NCBI RefSeq assembly: GCF_041909755.1
Contig: NZ_JAYRCW010000046.1
Location: forward strand, 1 to 21,152
DNA: 21,152 nt
Origin: Sandaracinobacteroides sp041909755
Lineage (GTDB): Bacteria; Pseudomonadota; Alphaproteobacteria; Sphingomonadales; Sphingomonadaceae
Direction of reading: 5' to 3'
Shown here piece by piece: positions 5,910 to 13,407 of the stretch. The stretch's first letter is position 1. The number at the start of each line of letters is the position of its first letter. The position numbers and the translations under genes are program-made. The notes beneath the pieces are model-generated. The model saw only the letters and a program-made list of their open reading frames with translations. It did not search any database and had not been told where the DNA came from.

Positions 5910-7053
5910 AACCAAGGCTGCCGCGGTGGTGACCGCGGCGGATGCGCCGGCGCATGCAGGCGTGACGGCGAACGCGGAGCTGCGCGGCGAGATCGATGCG
6001 CTGCGGCTGGAACTGAAGCAGGATCTGGACGGGCTTTCGCGGCGGCTGGTTTCCGCGCCGCCGGCGATGGCGCCGGGGGCGGGCGGACGTTCGACGGCGT
6101 TCGGCGACGCCTATCTGCGCAAGGGGCTGGATGCGGGCTCCGAGAGCAAGCGGCTGTCGGTGGGCACGGGCAGCGAGGGCGGGCTGGCGGTGCCGCTGGA
6201 GATCGACCAGCGCATCGAGACGGTGCTGAAGCAGATCTCGCCCATCCGGGCGCTGGCCGACGTGGTGAAGATCGGCTCTGCCAACTATCGCAAGCTGGTC
6301 GCTTCGGGCGGATTTGCCTCTGGCTGGGTGGCCGAGACTGCGGCGCGGGCCGAGACGACCACGCCGACCTTTGCCGAGGTGACGGCGCCGATGGGCGAGC
6401 TGTATGCCAATCCGGCCGCGACGCAGGCGATGCTGGACGATGCGCAGTTCGATGTGGAAGCCTGGCTGGCGCGCGAAGTGGCGGTGGAGTTTGCGCGGGC
6501 CGAGGGCGTCGCCTTCGTGTCCGGCACGGGGACTTCGCAGCCGAAGGGCTTCCTGACCTATCCGGTGGCGACGGCGGGGGACGCCAGCCGGCCGTTCGGC
6601 ACGCTGCAATATGTGCCGTCGGGCGCGGCGGGGGCCTTTGCGGCGAGCAATCCGCAGGACCGGCTGATCGACCTGGTGCATTCGCTGCGGGCGCCCTACC
6701 GGCAGGGCGCGGTGTGGGTGATGAACTCCAACAGCATCTCGACCGTGCGGAAGTTCAAGGATTCGACCGGCGATTTCATCTGGAAGCCGGGCCTTGCCGA
6801 GGGCCAGTCATCGACGCTGCTGGGCTATCCCGTGGTGGAGGTGGATGCGATGCCCGATATCGGGGCGAACAGCCTTTCGATCGGCTTCGGCCAGTTCCGC
6901 AGCGCCTATGTGATTGCGGACCGGGGCGAGACGGGGGTGCTTCGCGACCCCTATTCCAACAAGCCGTTCGTGCATTTCTATTCCACGCGACGCGTGGGCG
7001 GGGCGCTGGTGAACAGCGAGGCGCTGAAGCTGATGCGCTTTTCCGCGACCTGA
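5899..7053 (+). CDS. Major capsid protein, HK97 fold (GTA g5)
   Basis: A 384-residue capsid protein. Residues ~24-52 form a charged helix likely to be the scaffold-like delta domain cleaved by the g4 protease; the mature part probably begins around residues 70-100, after GRSTAFGDAYLRKGLD. HK97-fold blocks follow: GGLAVPLEIDQRIE, SPIRALADVVKIGS, the P-domain text GWVAETAARAETTTPTF, FVSGTGTSQPKGFLTY, and the C-terminal VNSEALKLMRFSA. The start was chosen for the GGAGACAAG leader (5886-5894) four bases upstream; an upstream in-frame extension would overlap the whole protease gene. A terminator-like hairpin follows the stop, fitting the need for much capsid relative to downstream proteins. Confidence 0.95.
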   Translation: MGYETKAAAVVTAADAPAHAGVTANAELRGEIDALRLELKQDLDGLSRRLVSAPPAMAPGAGGRSTAFGDAYLRKGLDAGSESKRLSVGTGSEGGLAVPLEIDQRIETVLKQISPIRALADVVKIGSANYRKLVASGGFASGWVAETAARAETTTPTFAEVTAPMGELYANPAATQAMLDDAQFDVEAWLAREVAVEFARAEGVAFVSGTGTSQPKGFLTYPVATAGDASRPFGTLQYVPSGAAGAFAASNPQDRLIDLVHSLRAPYRQGAVWVMNSNSISTVRKFKDSTGDFIWKPGLAEGQSSTLLGYPVVEVDAMPDIGANSLSIGFGQFRSAYVIADRGETGVLRDPYSNKPFVHFYSTRRVGGALVNSEALKLMRFSAT

Positions 7054-7073
7054 CGCGCTGTCGACGCATGACC

Positions 7074-7098
7074 GTTCCGGGGGCGCCGCCCCCGGAAC
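7074..7098 (+). terminator. Terminator-like hairpin behind the capsid gene
   Basis: GTTCCGGGGGC (7074-7084) and GCCCCCGGAAC (7088-7098) form a perfect 11-bp stem with a GCC loop, followed by a pyrimidine-rich tract ending in TTCTATTTT (7107-7115). It lies in the 84-base gap between capsid and the beta-helix gene, one of the largest gaps inside the virion run. It may act as a partial terminator that raises capsid dosage, or as a stabiliser of the upstream mRNA 3' end. The T-run is not immediately adjacent, so its strength is uncertain. Confidence 0.6.
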
Positions 7099-7137
7099 CC
7101 TGCCCCTTCTATTTTCCCGATCGGGACGGAGCCGGCG

Positions 7138-9948
7138 ATGACGATAGTCTCGACTGCTGTGGAGGCGAATGGCTGGGTGCTGGCGGTGACCGGCACCTGG
7201 CCGGCCACCGGCGGCGCCTGGGAGTTTGGCGGCGCGGACCGGCCGAACGGGCGCTTCCTGCTGAACGGCATCGACCAGTTTCCGCTGGACGCAGACGGTG
7301 CGCCCAAGGTGGAGTTGCTGGTGGATACGCCGGGCTTTGACCGGGTGGGCGGGGCGGCGCAGGCCAATGCGGCGCGGCGGCGGACCGTGGTGGCGACAAA
7401 AGCGCTGCGCCGGCCGCACGGCGCGGCGCTGGAGCTGGACGAGCGGGACAATGGCGACGGGACGCGGACGGTGCGGCTGGCGCTTTCGGATCGGGTGCAT
7501 GCCACTGCGGCCGTGAGCGAAGCGCGGTTCGCGGCCGGCTGGAAGGCCGGGCATCCGGGCGGCGCGGTGACGCCGGTTGCTAACCTGAGCAGCCGGCAGC
7601 CGGTGCCGCCCATCTCGCGCTGGGCGGTGCCGCCCTATACGATCGTGGGCGGGTCGGCCGAGGCGCCCGCGCATCTGGCGCAGGTGGATGTGCTGATCGC
7701 TTCGCATCATCCGGAGCATTGGGGCAGCGAGCGCAACCAGGCCTGTGCGGCGCTGAAGCTGACGGCGACGGACGGTGTGCTGAGCCGGGATTTCTGGTTC
7801 GTGGCCCCGCAGACATCGCCGCTGCATGGTGACGGCCTGCGCTGCTGGGGCGGCGCGATCGACCTTTCCGGGATGAACTCCGGCATGATCACCATCCACC
7901 GCACCGTCTATCCCTGGCTGGGGGCGGCGCGATCCACCGGGAGCGGGCACAGCACGAGCCTGACCGGTTCGCTTTCGAGCGCCCATGATACGCCGTTGCA
8001 GCTGCTGTATGACCCAGACGGAGCGCGATACCTGGCGCGCCGCCGCTTTGTGTTCGTGGATGCGACGAGCCCGCTGACGGCGACGTCGCAATCCGGCAGT
8101 GTGGCGCTGCACGGCAGCATCGACGCGGCGCGGGCCGCGGCGACGGGAACGAAGCCGGCCAGCATTGCGGTGGCGTTGCAGGCGTTCCGGACGCTTCTGG
8201 ACGCCAATGCAGGGCTGAACCTGGCGCAGGCGAACGGGGTTTCGCAGGGCGGGACGCGGGCGGCGGATTATTGGGAGATCCTGCTGACCGACAACCAGGT
8301 GCACGCGACCGGGCCTGCGGTGACGGGATCGGGCGCCAGCATCAATGCGCGCGAGGGGCTGGTGATCGTGCGGTCGGACCCTGAGGCGCCGAACCCGCGG
8401 GCGACCACCATCCTGAGGAGTGGAAGCGCAGCCGGCGGGTTCCTGCAGTGTACGCGCTGGTGGTGGCGCGGGTTCCGGCTGGAGCTGGGGCAGGCCACGC
8501 TGACGTCGGGCAGCGGCTCTGTCCTGCTGCTGGACCGGATGACGGTGACGGGGAAGGCCGGCTACGAGAGTTCGACCAACCAGTTCTTCAGTTCGGGCGG
8601 GGAAACGCGCTTTGTGCTGGAAGGGGACATGTTCGCCTATGGCAGCCAGCCGGGCGGGCAGCTGGTGCGCAACAGCCGCTATACGCGGACGATCGGCGGT
8701 TCGACGCTGGTGAACTGCCGGATCGGGCGGGAGGCGGGCACAAATCGCGGGGTGCAGGCCTTTGCCCTGCCGAATGACACGCCGGACGTGATGCTGTGGA
8801 ATTGCCGGGCGTTCGAGTGGAGCGGGCCGATCTTCAGCGCGCTTTCGGGCAGCGGGAGCCATGGCAACCCGGCCACGCTGCGCCGCATCGCCGTTGTGAA
8901 CACGCTGCTGGAAGGCGCGGCCGGCGAGGCGGCGCTGCAGATCGGGGAATATTTCCACACCCAGATGCAGGACTGCATCTGGGAAGGATCGACCCTGATG
9001 GGGAGCCGCTACAATTGGCACAACGAGACGCCGATGCCGTTCCTGGCGAGTGGCGCGACGGTGACGGCCGGGGTTGTCGGGCACGGGTTGACGGCCGGTG
9101 CGGCGGTGACGGTTGGCGGGCTTTCACCCGCGGCGTTCAACGGCAGCTTCACCGTGGCAAGTGTGCCGGACGCCAACCGATTCACCTATGTGGCGGCGAG
9201 CGCGCCGGGGGCGCTTGCGGCCTATGCGGGCGGGACGGTGACGCGCGCGGGGGATGGGGCGGTGTTCGCGGTGGAGCGGCCATCCCTGGACCATGGCGGC
9301 AATTGCGTGCGGAACATGGTGTTCGACCGCAATGCGACGAAGCAGGACCAGTGGGTTGGCGACGGCACGCAGACGGGCGGCTGGGAGCTGCTGTACGGCG
9401 TGGGGCAGAGCTGTGTGTTCCGCGCAAACCGGGGCGTGAACAGCCCGCAGGACTGGCAATATGCCTGGGCGGGCGTCAGGTCCGAGACGGACACCGCCTA
9501 TGGCGTGCAGACGAACCCGGCCGCCTATACGGATTATTACGGGCTGGTCGACGATGCGACCAACAGCGGGAGCGGCGGCTGGGGCGGGGATTACCGGCCG
9601 AGCGGCGCGAAGGCGAGCCGGCTGATCGGCAAGGCGGCGCTGGCCTGCATCGACCGGGACATCGACGGACAACCAAGGGCAGCGCAATTTTCCGCCGGGG
9701 CGTTCGAGGCGGATTCCGTGCCGGTTGCGGCGGAGACACTTGCGCCGGTTTCGGGGGGCATCGGCCAGGCGGCAGAGCCTTCGCAACTATGGTGGTTCGG
9801 GGACCTTGCCCCGGCGGGGGCGTTGCATGCGCAGGCGGCGGCGGGAGGTGCCCTCGCGGGCATCGGGCCGGGAGCCGCGCCGGGTGCCGCCCTTCGCACC
9901 TTGGCCGTGGAACAGGAGGACCGGGTGCTTTCGGCCCCGGGCGATTGA
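7138..9948 (+). CDS. Large beta-helix-like spike or fibre protein
   Basis: A 936-residue protein with no counterpart at this place in RcGTA. Residues ~1-210 look like beta-sandwich modules. Residues ~210-620 and ~705-870 are rich in short Gly/Asn/Thr/Val strands typical of right-handed parallel beta-helices (RYTRTIGGSTLVNCRIGR, VMLWNCRAFEW, RIAVVNTLLEG, NCVRNMVFDRN). A small Ig-like insert at ~632-705 (VGHGLTAGAAVTVGG, FNGSFTVASVPDANRFTY) is of a kind common in phage structural proteins. The ~60-residue tail is Ala/Gly-rich and low-complexity. Beta-helices of this size in phage clusters are usually spikes, fibres or polysaccharide lyases. No catalytic set was recognised. Placed between capsid and connector, followed by two adaptor-like genes, it most likely forms a receptor- or capsule-binding appendage. 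CGGAG lies seven bases before the start. Confidence 0.8.
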   Translation: MTIVSTAVEANGWVLAVTGTWPATGGAWEFGGADRPNGRFLLNGIDQFPLDADGAPKVELLVDTPGFDRVGGAAQANAARRRTVVATKALRRPHGAALELDERDNGDGTRTVRLALSDRVHATAAVSEARFAAGWKAGHPGGAVTPVANLSSRQPVPPISRWAVPPYTIVGGSAEAPAHLAQVDVLIASHHPEHWGSERNQACAALKLTATDGVLSRDFWFVAPQTSPLHGDGLRCWGGAIDLSGMNSGMITIHRTVYPWLGAARSTGSGHSTSLTGSLSSAHDTPLQLLYDPDGARYLARRRFVFVDATSPLTATSQSGSVALHGSIDAARAAATGTKPASIAVALQAFRTLLDANAGLNLAQANGVSQGGTRAADYWEILLTDNQVHATGPAVTGSGASINAREGLVIVRSDPEAPNPRATTILRSGSAAGGFLQCTRWWWRGFRLELGQATLTSGSGSVLLLDRMTVTGKAGYESSTNQFFSSGGETRFVLEGDMFAYGSQPGGQLVRNSRYTRTIGGSTLVNCRIGREAGTNRGVQAFALPNDTPDVMLWNCRAFEWSGPIFSALSGSGSHGNPATLRRIAVVNTLLEGAAGEAALQIGEYFHTQMQDCIWEGSTLMGSRYNWHNETPMPFLASGATVTAGVVGHGLTAGAAVTVGGLSPAAFNGSFTVASVPDANRFTYVAASAPGALAAYAGGTVTRAGDGAVFAVERPSLDHGGNCVRNMVFDRNATKQDQWVGDGTQTGGWELLYGVGQSCVFRANRGVNSPQDWQYAWAGVRSETDTAYGVQTNPAAYTDYYGLVDDATNSGSGGWGGDYRPSGAKASRLIGKAALACIDRDIDGQPRAAQFSAGAFEADSVPVAAETLAPVSGGIGQAAEPSQLWWFGDLAPAGALHAQAAAGGALAGIGPGAAPGAALRTLAVEQEDRVLSAPGD

Positions 9949-9972
9949 GGCGCATATTTCGGGAGACAAGGC

Positions 9973-10341
9973 ATGGGCAAATGGGTTGCGGGCGACGTTC
10001 TGGATGCGGCGCTTCAGACCCTCGCGCCGGCCGCCGCGATGATTGCGATGGCGGGGCAGCCCGTTGATTTCGCGGCGGCGATGAGCGGCCGGCTGGCCGA
10101 GGCGGCCATGGCGCCGCCGGACTTCAGCCTGGGCGCCGGGGCAGGTGACGGCCGCCGGATCGGCGTTGCGACGAAGAGCGGCGTTGCGGTGACCGCAGAC
10201 GGGGTGGCCGACCATATCGCGCTGGTCGATACGGGGGGCGAACGGCTGCTGTATGTGACAACCTGCCCGCCCCGTCCGCTTGCCGCCGGGGGCAGCGTTA
10301 GCTTCGACGCCTGGCATGTCGAGATCGGGGCGCCGGCTTGA
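9973..10341 (+). CDS. Small phage structural protein, adaptor-like
   Basis: A 122-residue protein with the pattern of a common but poorly characterised caudovirus family: an N-terminal helix (DVLDAALQTLAPAAAMIAMA), the middle signature GAGDGRRIGVATKSGVAVTADG, then ADHIALVDTGGERLLYVTTC, and a C-terminal VSFDAWHVEIGAPA. The strand-rich second half suggests a beta-sandwich. It starts after the leader GGAGACAAG (9962-9970) and runs to the next gene with little gap. In phages such genes sit next to a fibre-tail-adaptor-like gene, as here, so it is probably part of the spike/fibre module. The function is inferred from neighbourhood. Confidence 0.72.
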   Translation: MGKWVAGDVLDAALQTLAPAAAMIAMAGQPVDFAAAMSGRLAEAAMAPPDFSLGAGAGDGRRIGVATKSGVAVTADGVADHIALVDTGGERLLYVTTCPPRPLAAGGSVSFDAWHVEIGAPA

Positions 10342-10376
10342 GCGCAGCTTTGATGGATGCGGCAGGGGAAACGGGC

Positions 10377-10652
10377 ATGTTCCTGAAGGATGGGGACGCC
10401 ACGCTGGATTACCGGGTGGACTGGTCGGCGGCGCTGGCGGGCGGGGTGACGATCGTGGCGAGCGAATGGGCTGTTTCGCCGCTGGAGGCCGGGGGGGTTT
10501 CGGTGGTGGACGACGGCGTGGACGGCGCTGCCGCCCGGGCGAGGCTGGGCGGCGGGGCGGCGGGCCATGTCTATCTGGTGCGGAACCGGGTGCAGTTTTC
10601 GGACGGTTGCACGGATGAGCGCAGCCTGACGCTGCGGGTGGAGGGGCGCTGA
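10377..10652 (+). CDS. Phage fibre-tail adaptor-like protein
   Basis: A 91-residue protein with features of the small phage proteins often annotated as fibre-tail adaptors: LKDGDATLDYRVDWSAALAG at the N-terminus, TIVASEWAVSPLEAGGVSV, then ARLGGGAAGHVYLVRNRV and the C-terminal DERSLTLRVEG. It is predicted to be all-beta and Ig-like. The start at 10377 was chosen because AGGGGA (10364-10369) is seven bases upstream and family members begin just before the KD-DA-LDY motif; in-frame ATG 10353 or TTG 10338 would add 8 or 13 residues without a ribosome-binding site. The stop shares one base with the g6 start (TGATG). It probably links the upstream beta-helix protein to the particle. Confidence 0.75.
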   Translation: MFLKDGDATLDYRVDWSAALAGGVTIVASEWAVSPLEAGGVSVVDDGVDGAAARARLGGGAAGHVYLVRNRVQFSDGCTDERSLTLRVEGR

Positions 10653-11188
10653 TGCCGATGATCGATCGGGCGCCGCCGGCGGCCGCGCTGGCGGAACTGA
10701 AAGCCTATCTGCGGATCGAAAGCAGCCATGAGGATGCCCTGCTGGCGGGGCTGCTGCGCGCGGCGACGGAGACGGTGGAGGCGATGCTTGGCCTGCTGCT
10801 GTTCGAGCGCGAGGTGGATGAGCCTGGCGTGGTGGGCAGCGGCGGGATGCGCCTGGCGGCGGAGCCGGCGCGAAGCCTGGTGTCTGTCGAGACGGTGGGG
10901 GCAGGCGGCGAGCTGGCGGCCGTGGCAGATGGAACCGTGCGGCTTCGGACCGGGGCGCATGGGGAGGGGCGGATAGAGGCGCCGGACCTGCCCGACGGCG
11001 CATCGATTCGGGTTCGATACCGGGCGGGCATGGCGGCGGACTGGAACTGGGTGCCGGAGGTGTTGCGGCTTTCGGTGATCCGGGCGGCGGCGCACTTCCA
11101 TGCCCATCGCGATGCGCCGGACGAACCGGGCGTGCCGCCTGCCGTGCGGCGGATGCTGGCCCCCTGGCGCGCGCGCCGGATCCGGTAG
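10652..11188 (+). CDS. Head-tail connector protein (GTA g6)
   Basis: A 178-residue protein of the phage head-tail connector group (phiE125 gp8 / HK97 gp6-like), which forms the ring beneath the portal. The N-terminal helical part is typical (AALAELKAYLRIESSHEDALLAGLLRAA in two helices, then AMLGLLLFER). A beta-rich middle follows (PARSLVSVETVG, SIRVRYRAGMA), then a C-terminal helix pair WVPEVLRLSVIRAAAHFHAHRD and VPPAVRRMLAPWRARRI. It begins in a TGATG overlap with the adaptor-like gene; ATG 10658 is an alternative start. Its place before the head-closure gene matches the RcGTA order. Confidence 0.88.
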   Translation: MPMIDRAPPAAALAELKAYLRIESSHEDALLAGLLRAATETVEAMLGLLLFEREVDEPGVVGSGGMRLAAEPARSLVSVETVGAGGELAAVADGTVRLRTGAHGEGRIEAPDLPDGASIRVRYRAGMAADWNWVPEVLRLSVIRAAAHFHAHRDAPDEPGVPPAVRRMLAPWRARRIR

Positions 11189-11197
11189 GAGCGGAGC

Positions 11198-11530
11198 ATG
11201 GCGGAGATGGCCGGGCGGCTTTCGGAGCGGGTGCGCTTTGAAGGCAGGGATGAGGTGCGCGGGACGGCGGGTGAAACCGGCGGCAGCTGGCGGACGCGGT
11301 TCGAATGCTGGGCGCGCGTGGAGCCGGTTTCGCGCTTTGAAGCGCTGACGCCGCGCGCCGACACGCGGCAGACCGCGCGCCGGTGGCGGATCCTGATGCG
11401 CGATGGTGTGCGGCCGACGCTGGAGATGCGTATCCGCTGGAAGGGCGCACTGCTGCTGCCGACCGCGATCGAGCCGGATCCCCGACTGCCCGGTTGGATC
11501 CTGCTTTGGGCGGAGGACTGGGCCGACTGA
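11198..11530 (+). CDS. Head closure / head-tail adaptor protein (GTA g7)
   Basis: A 110-residue protein of the SPP1 gp16 / phage head-tail adaptor type. The family pattern is visible: GRLSERVRFEGRDEV at the N-terminus, GSWRTRFECWARVEPVSRFEAL, then RRWRILMRDGVRPTLEMRIRWKG, and the C-terminal ILLWAEDW. These proteins close the connector ring after packaging and provide the tail docking surface. TAGGAG upstream overlaps the g6 stop codon, giving a tight, good initiation site. The length matches RcGTA g7. Confidence 0.87.
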   Translation: MAEMAGRLSERVRFEGRDEVRGTAGETGGSWRTRFECWARVEPVSRFEALTPRADTRQTARRWRILMRDGVRPTLEMRIRWKGALLLPTAIEPDPRLPGWILLWAEDWAD

Positions 11531-11556
11531 CGGCCGGGATCGGTTGGGGAAACGAC

Positions 11557-11955
11557 ATGAGGGCAAGCCTGGAATTGCAGCGGCTGGTGGCGGCCGCGCT
11601 GATGGCTGACGCGCATGTGCAGGCGCGGGGCATCCCGACGTTCGACGGGCCGCCCGCCAATGCGCGGCCGCCCTATCTTTCGATCGGGGGCGACACGGTG
11701 ACAGCGAAGCGCTGGCAGGGCGGCGGCGGGACGGACCACCGGTTCGTGGTGAGCCTGTGGGACAATCGGGAAAGCCTGGCGACGGCGAAGGAGATCCTTT
11801 CGGACGTGGAGCGGGCGGTGCTGGCGATGCCGCCTGCGGGCGGCGGCCTGCGGCTGATCGGTTTGCGGCTGGTGCGGGGGAGCGTGCGGCGGACGTCGCG
11901 CAACTGGCTGCTGGGGCAGCTGGAGTTCCGGACTCTTGCAGTGATGGAGAACTGA
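11557..11955 (+). CDS. Tail terminator protein, DUF3168 family (GTA g8)
   Basis: A 132-residue protein of the DUF3168 family, which caps the tail tube and joins it to the head. Typical blocks: an N-terminal helix LELQRLVAAALMADAHV, then PPYLSIGGDTVTAKRW, the conserved HRFVVSLWDNRESLATAKEIL and the C-terminal GQLEFRTLAVMEN. The start was set at 11557 by GGGGA (11546-11550) six bases upstream; extending upstream in frame would overlap g7. The stop precedes the g9 start by one base. Confidence 0.9.
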   Translation: MRASLELQRLVAAALMADAHVQARGIPTFDGPPANARPPYLSIGGDTVTAKRWQGGGGTDHRFVVSLWDNRESLATAKEILSDVERAVLAMPPAGGGLRLIGLRLVRGSVRRTSRNWLLGQLEFRTLAVMEN

Positions 11956-11956
11956 G

Positions 11957-12364
11957 ATGGCGATCGAGAATGGGGCGGCGTTCCTGCTGAAGGTGAGCGA
12001 CGGCGGAACACCCGAGATGTTCCGCACGGTGGCGGGGCTGCGGACCACGCAGATGAGCCTTTCGGCCGAGCCGGTGGTGGTGACGCACAAGGGGTCCGGC
12101 GGATGGCGCGAGCTGTTGCCGGCGGGTGGCATCCGTGCCGTTTCGCTGAGCGGCGCCGGCGTGTTCACCGGATCGGCGGCGGAAACCCAGCTGAAGACGC
12201 AGCTGCTGTCGGGCGGGCTGGACCGGTTCGAGGTGAGCTTCGAGGGCGGCGAACGGTTTCGCGGCCGCTTTCAGGTGACGCGGCTGGACTATGCCGGGGA
12301 TTTCAACGGGGAGCGCAGTTATACCGTTTCGCTGGAGAGTTCCGGACAGGTCGACGCCTTGTGA
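11957..12364 (+). CDS. Major tail protein, TP901-1 family (GTA g9)
   Basis: A 135-residue tail tube subunit of the TP901-1 major tail family. Visible features are ENGAAFLLKVSDGG at the N-terminus, the family-typical sequence TVAGLRTTQMSLSAEPV, VVTHKGSGGWRELLPAGGIR, LSGAGVFTGSAAETQL and the C-terminal RLDYAGDFNGERSYTVSLES. The tube monomer stacks as hexamers around the tape measure. It starts one base after the g8 stop, and its stop TGA is embedded in the GTG start of the next gene (GTGA). The short length fits a siphovirus-like GTA tail. Confidence 0.92.
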   Translation: MAIENGAAFLLKVSDGGTPEMFRTVAGLRTTQMSLSAEPVVVTHKGSGGWRELLPAGGIRAVSLSGAGVFTGSAAETQLKTQLLSGGLDRFEVSFEGGERFRGRFQVTRLDYAGDFNGERSYTVSLESSGQVDAL

Positions 12365-12681
12365 CGGAGGCGGTGGCGAACCCCCTGCGCGGGGAAGTGG
12401 CGTTGCCCCTTAGGGGCGGGGCGCGGCTGCTGCGGCCGACGTTCGGCGCCCTGGTGGCGGCTGAATCCGAGGCGGGCAGCCTGTTCCAGCTGCTGGATCG
12501 GGCGGCTGCCGGAGACGTGCGCATGGCCGATATCGGGGCGGTTTTCTGGCACTGCCTGGGCGACCGGACCGATGGCGAAACGCGCGAGACGTTCGAGGCC
12601 GCGCTTCTGGCCGATGGGCTGGGGCGGCTGCTGCCCGTTTATCGCGCCGTGCTGGCCGCTGCATTCCGGGGCGGCGGATGA
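12361..12681 (+). CDS. Gene transfer agent family protein (GTA g10)
   Basis: A 106-residue protein from a GTG start overlapping the g9 stop as GTGA. It shows the g10 family layout: ANPLRGEVALPLRGGARLLRP, FGALVAAESEAGSLFQLLDR, MADIGAVFWHCLGDRTD and LGRLLPVYRAVLAAAFRGG. It lies between the major tail protein and the tape measure, the slot used by tail assembly chaperones (lambda G position). A chaperone role for tape-measure coating is inferred from position. No slippery frameshift site was identified; the next gene has its own ATG. Confidence 0.88.
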   Translation: MTEAVANPLRGEVALPLRGGARLLRPTFGALVAAESEAGSLFQLLDRAAAGDVRMADIGAVFWHCLGDRTDGETRETFEAALLADGLGRLLPVYRAVLAAAFRGGG

Positions 12682-12878
12682 ACCGGTTTTCGGATGTGGC
12701 GGTGCGGGCGGCGCAGGTGGCGACCGGCGTGTTGGGCTGGAGCCCGGACCAGTTCTGGCAGGCGACGGCGACCGAACTGGCGCAGGCCCTTGAGGGCCGC
12801 GCGGGGCCTCTGCCGACGGCCCCGCTGGGGCGGAGCGAACTGGAGCGACTGGAGCGGGGAGTGGTCGATGCGGGATGA
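12678..12878 (+). CDS. Tail assembly chaperone, g10.1-like
   Basis: A 66-residue helical protein whose ATG overlaps the g10 stop (ATGA). The core LGWSPDQFWQATATELAQALEG is characteristic of the small GTA/phage protein annotated as a tail assembly chaperone in alphaproteobacteria. It corresponds to the gene between g10 and g11 in RcGTA. Its stop lies 11 bases inside the tape measure gene, giving strong coupling. Confidence 0.87.
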   Translation: MNRFSDVAVRAAQVATGVLGWSPDQFWQATATELAQALEGRAGPLPTAPLGRSELERLERGVVDAG

Positions 12879-13407
12879 TCTTGAGGCGCTTGCGCTGCAG
12901 GTGCGAGCCGATTCCGATGCCTTTGCGCAGGATGTGGCGGAGATGCGCGGCGTTCTGAGGGATGGGCTGGGGCAGGAAGCGGACGGCGTGGGGCGCGCCA
13001 TCGAGCAATCGTTGCGGCGGGCGGCGCGCAGCGGTCGGCTGGAGTTCGAGGACCTGGGGCGGGCGGCTGCCAGGGCGCTTGGAGAAATCGCGGGCGCGGC
13101 GCTGAAGCTGGACGGTGGCGGGCTTGCGGGCCTTACGGCCGGCGCCGCCGGACTGCTGGGCCTGCCGGGGCGGGCGACGGGCGGGCCGGTGGCGCCGGGC
13201 CGGGCCTATGTGGTGGGCGAGCGGGGCCCCGAGTTGTTCGTGCCGACTTCGAGCGGGCGCATCGAGACTGGCGCGCCGGCCGGGCGGCAGGTGCGGCTGA
13301 CGGTGAACATGAGTGGCGACAGCCGCGCCGGGCGCCCGTTCATGGCCCCGGCGGCCCGACAGGTGGCGCGCGAGATCCGGCGTGTGCTGGAGCGGATCGA
13401 TGGCTGA
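12868..13407 (+). CDS. Short tail tape measure protein (GTA g11)
   Basis: A 179-residue protein with the layout of GTA tape measures: a charged helical N-terminal half (LEALALQVRADSDAFAQDVAEM, GRAIEQSLRRAARSGRLEFE), a Gly/Ala/Leu-rich segment (GGGLAGLTAGAAGLLGLPG) and the C-terminal signature ATGGPVAPGRAYVVGERGPE with LFVP. Tape measures set tail length and are threaded through the tube. At this size the tail should be very short, comparable to or shorter than RcGTA (tape measure roughly 220 residues). GGGGAG lies six bases before the chosen ATG, which overlaps the previous gene by 11 bases. It overlaps g12 by eight bases. Confidence 0.88.
   Translation: MRDDLEALALQVRADSDAFAQDVAEMRGVLRDGLGQEADGVGRAIEQSLRRAARSGRLEFEDLGRAAARALGEIAGAALKLDGGGLAGLTAGAAGLLGLPGRATGGPVAPGRAYVVGERGPELFVPTSSGRIETGAPAGRQVRLTVNMSGDSRAGRPFMAPAARQVAREIRRVLERIDG

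Noticed and set aside
6808..9084. A 758-residue minus-strand frame antisense to the capsid and beta-helix genes
   Set aside because: Its composition is Arg/Pro/His-rich shadow sequence caused by high GC, and the plus strand has recognisable proteins.
12361..12878. Programmed frameshift between g10 and g10.1, as in lambda G/GT
   Set aside because: The second gene has its own ATG in an ATGA overlap, matches a standalone family, and no slippery heptamer was seen at the junction.
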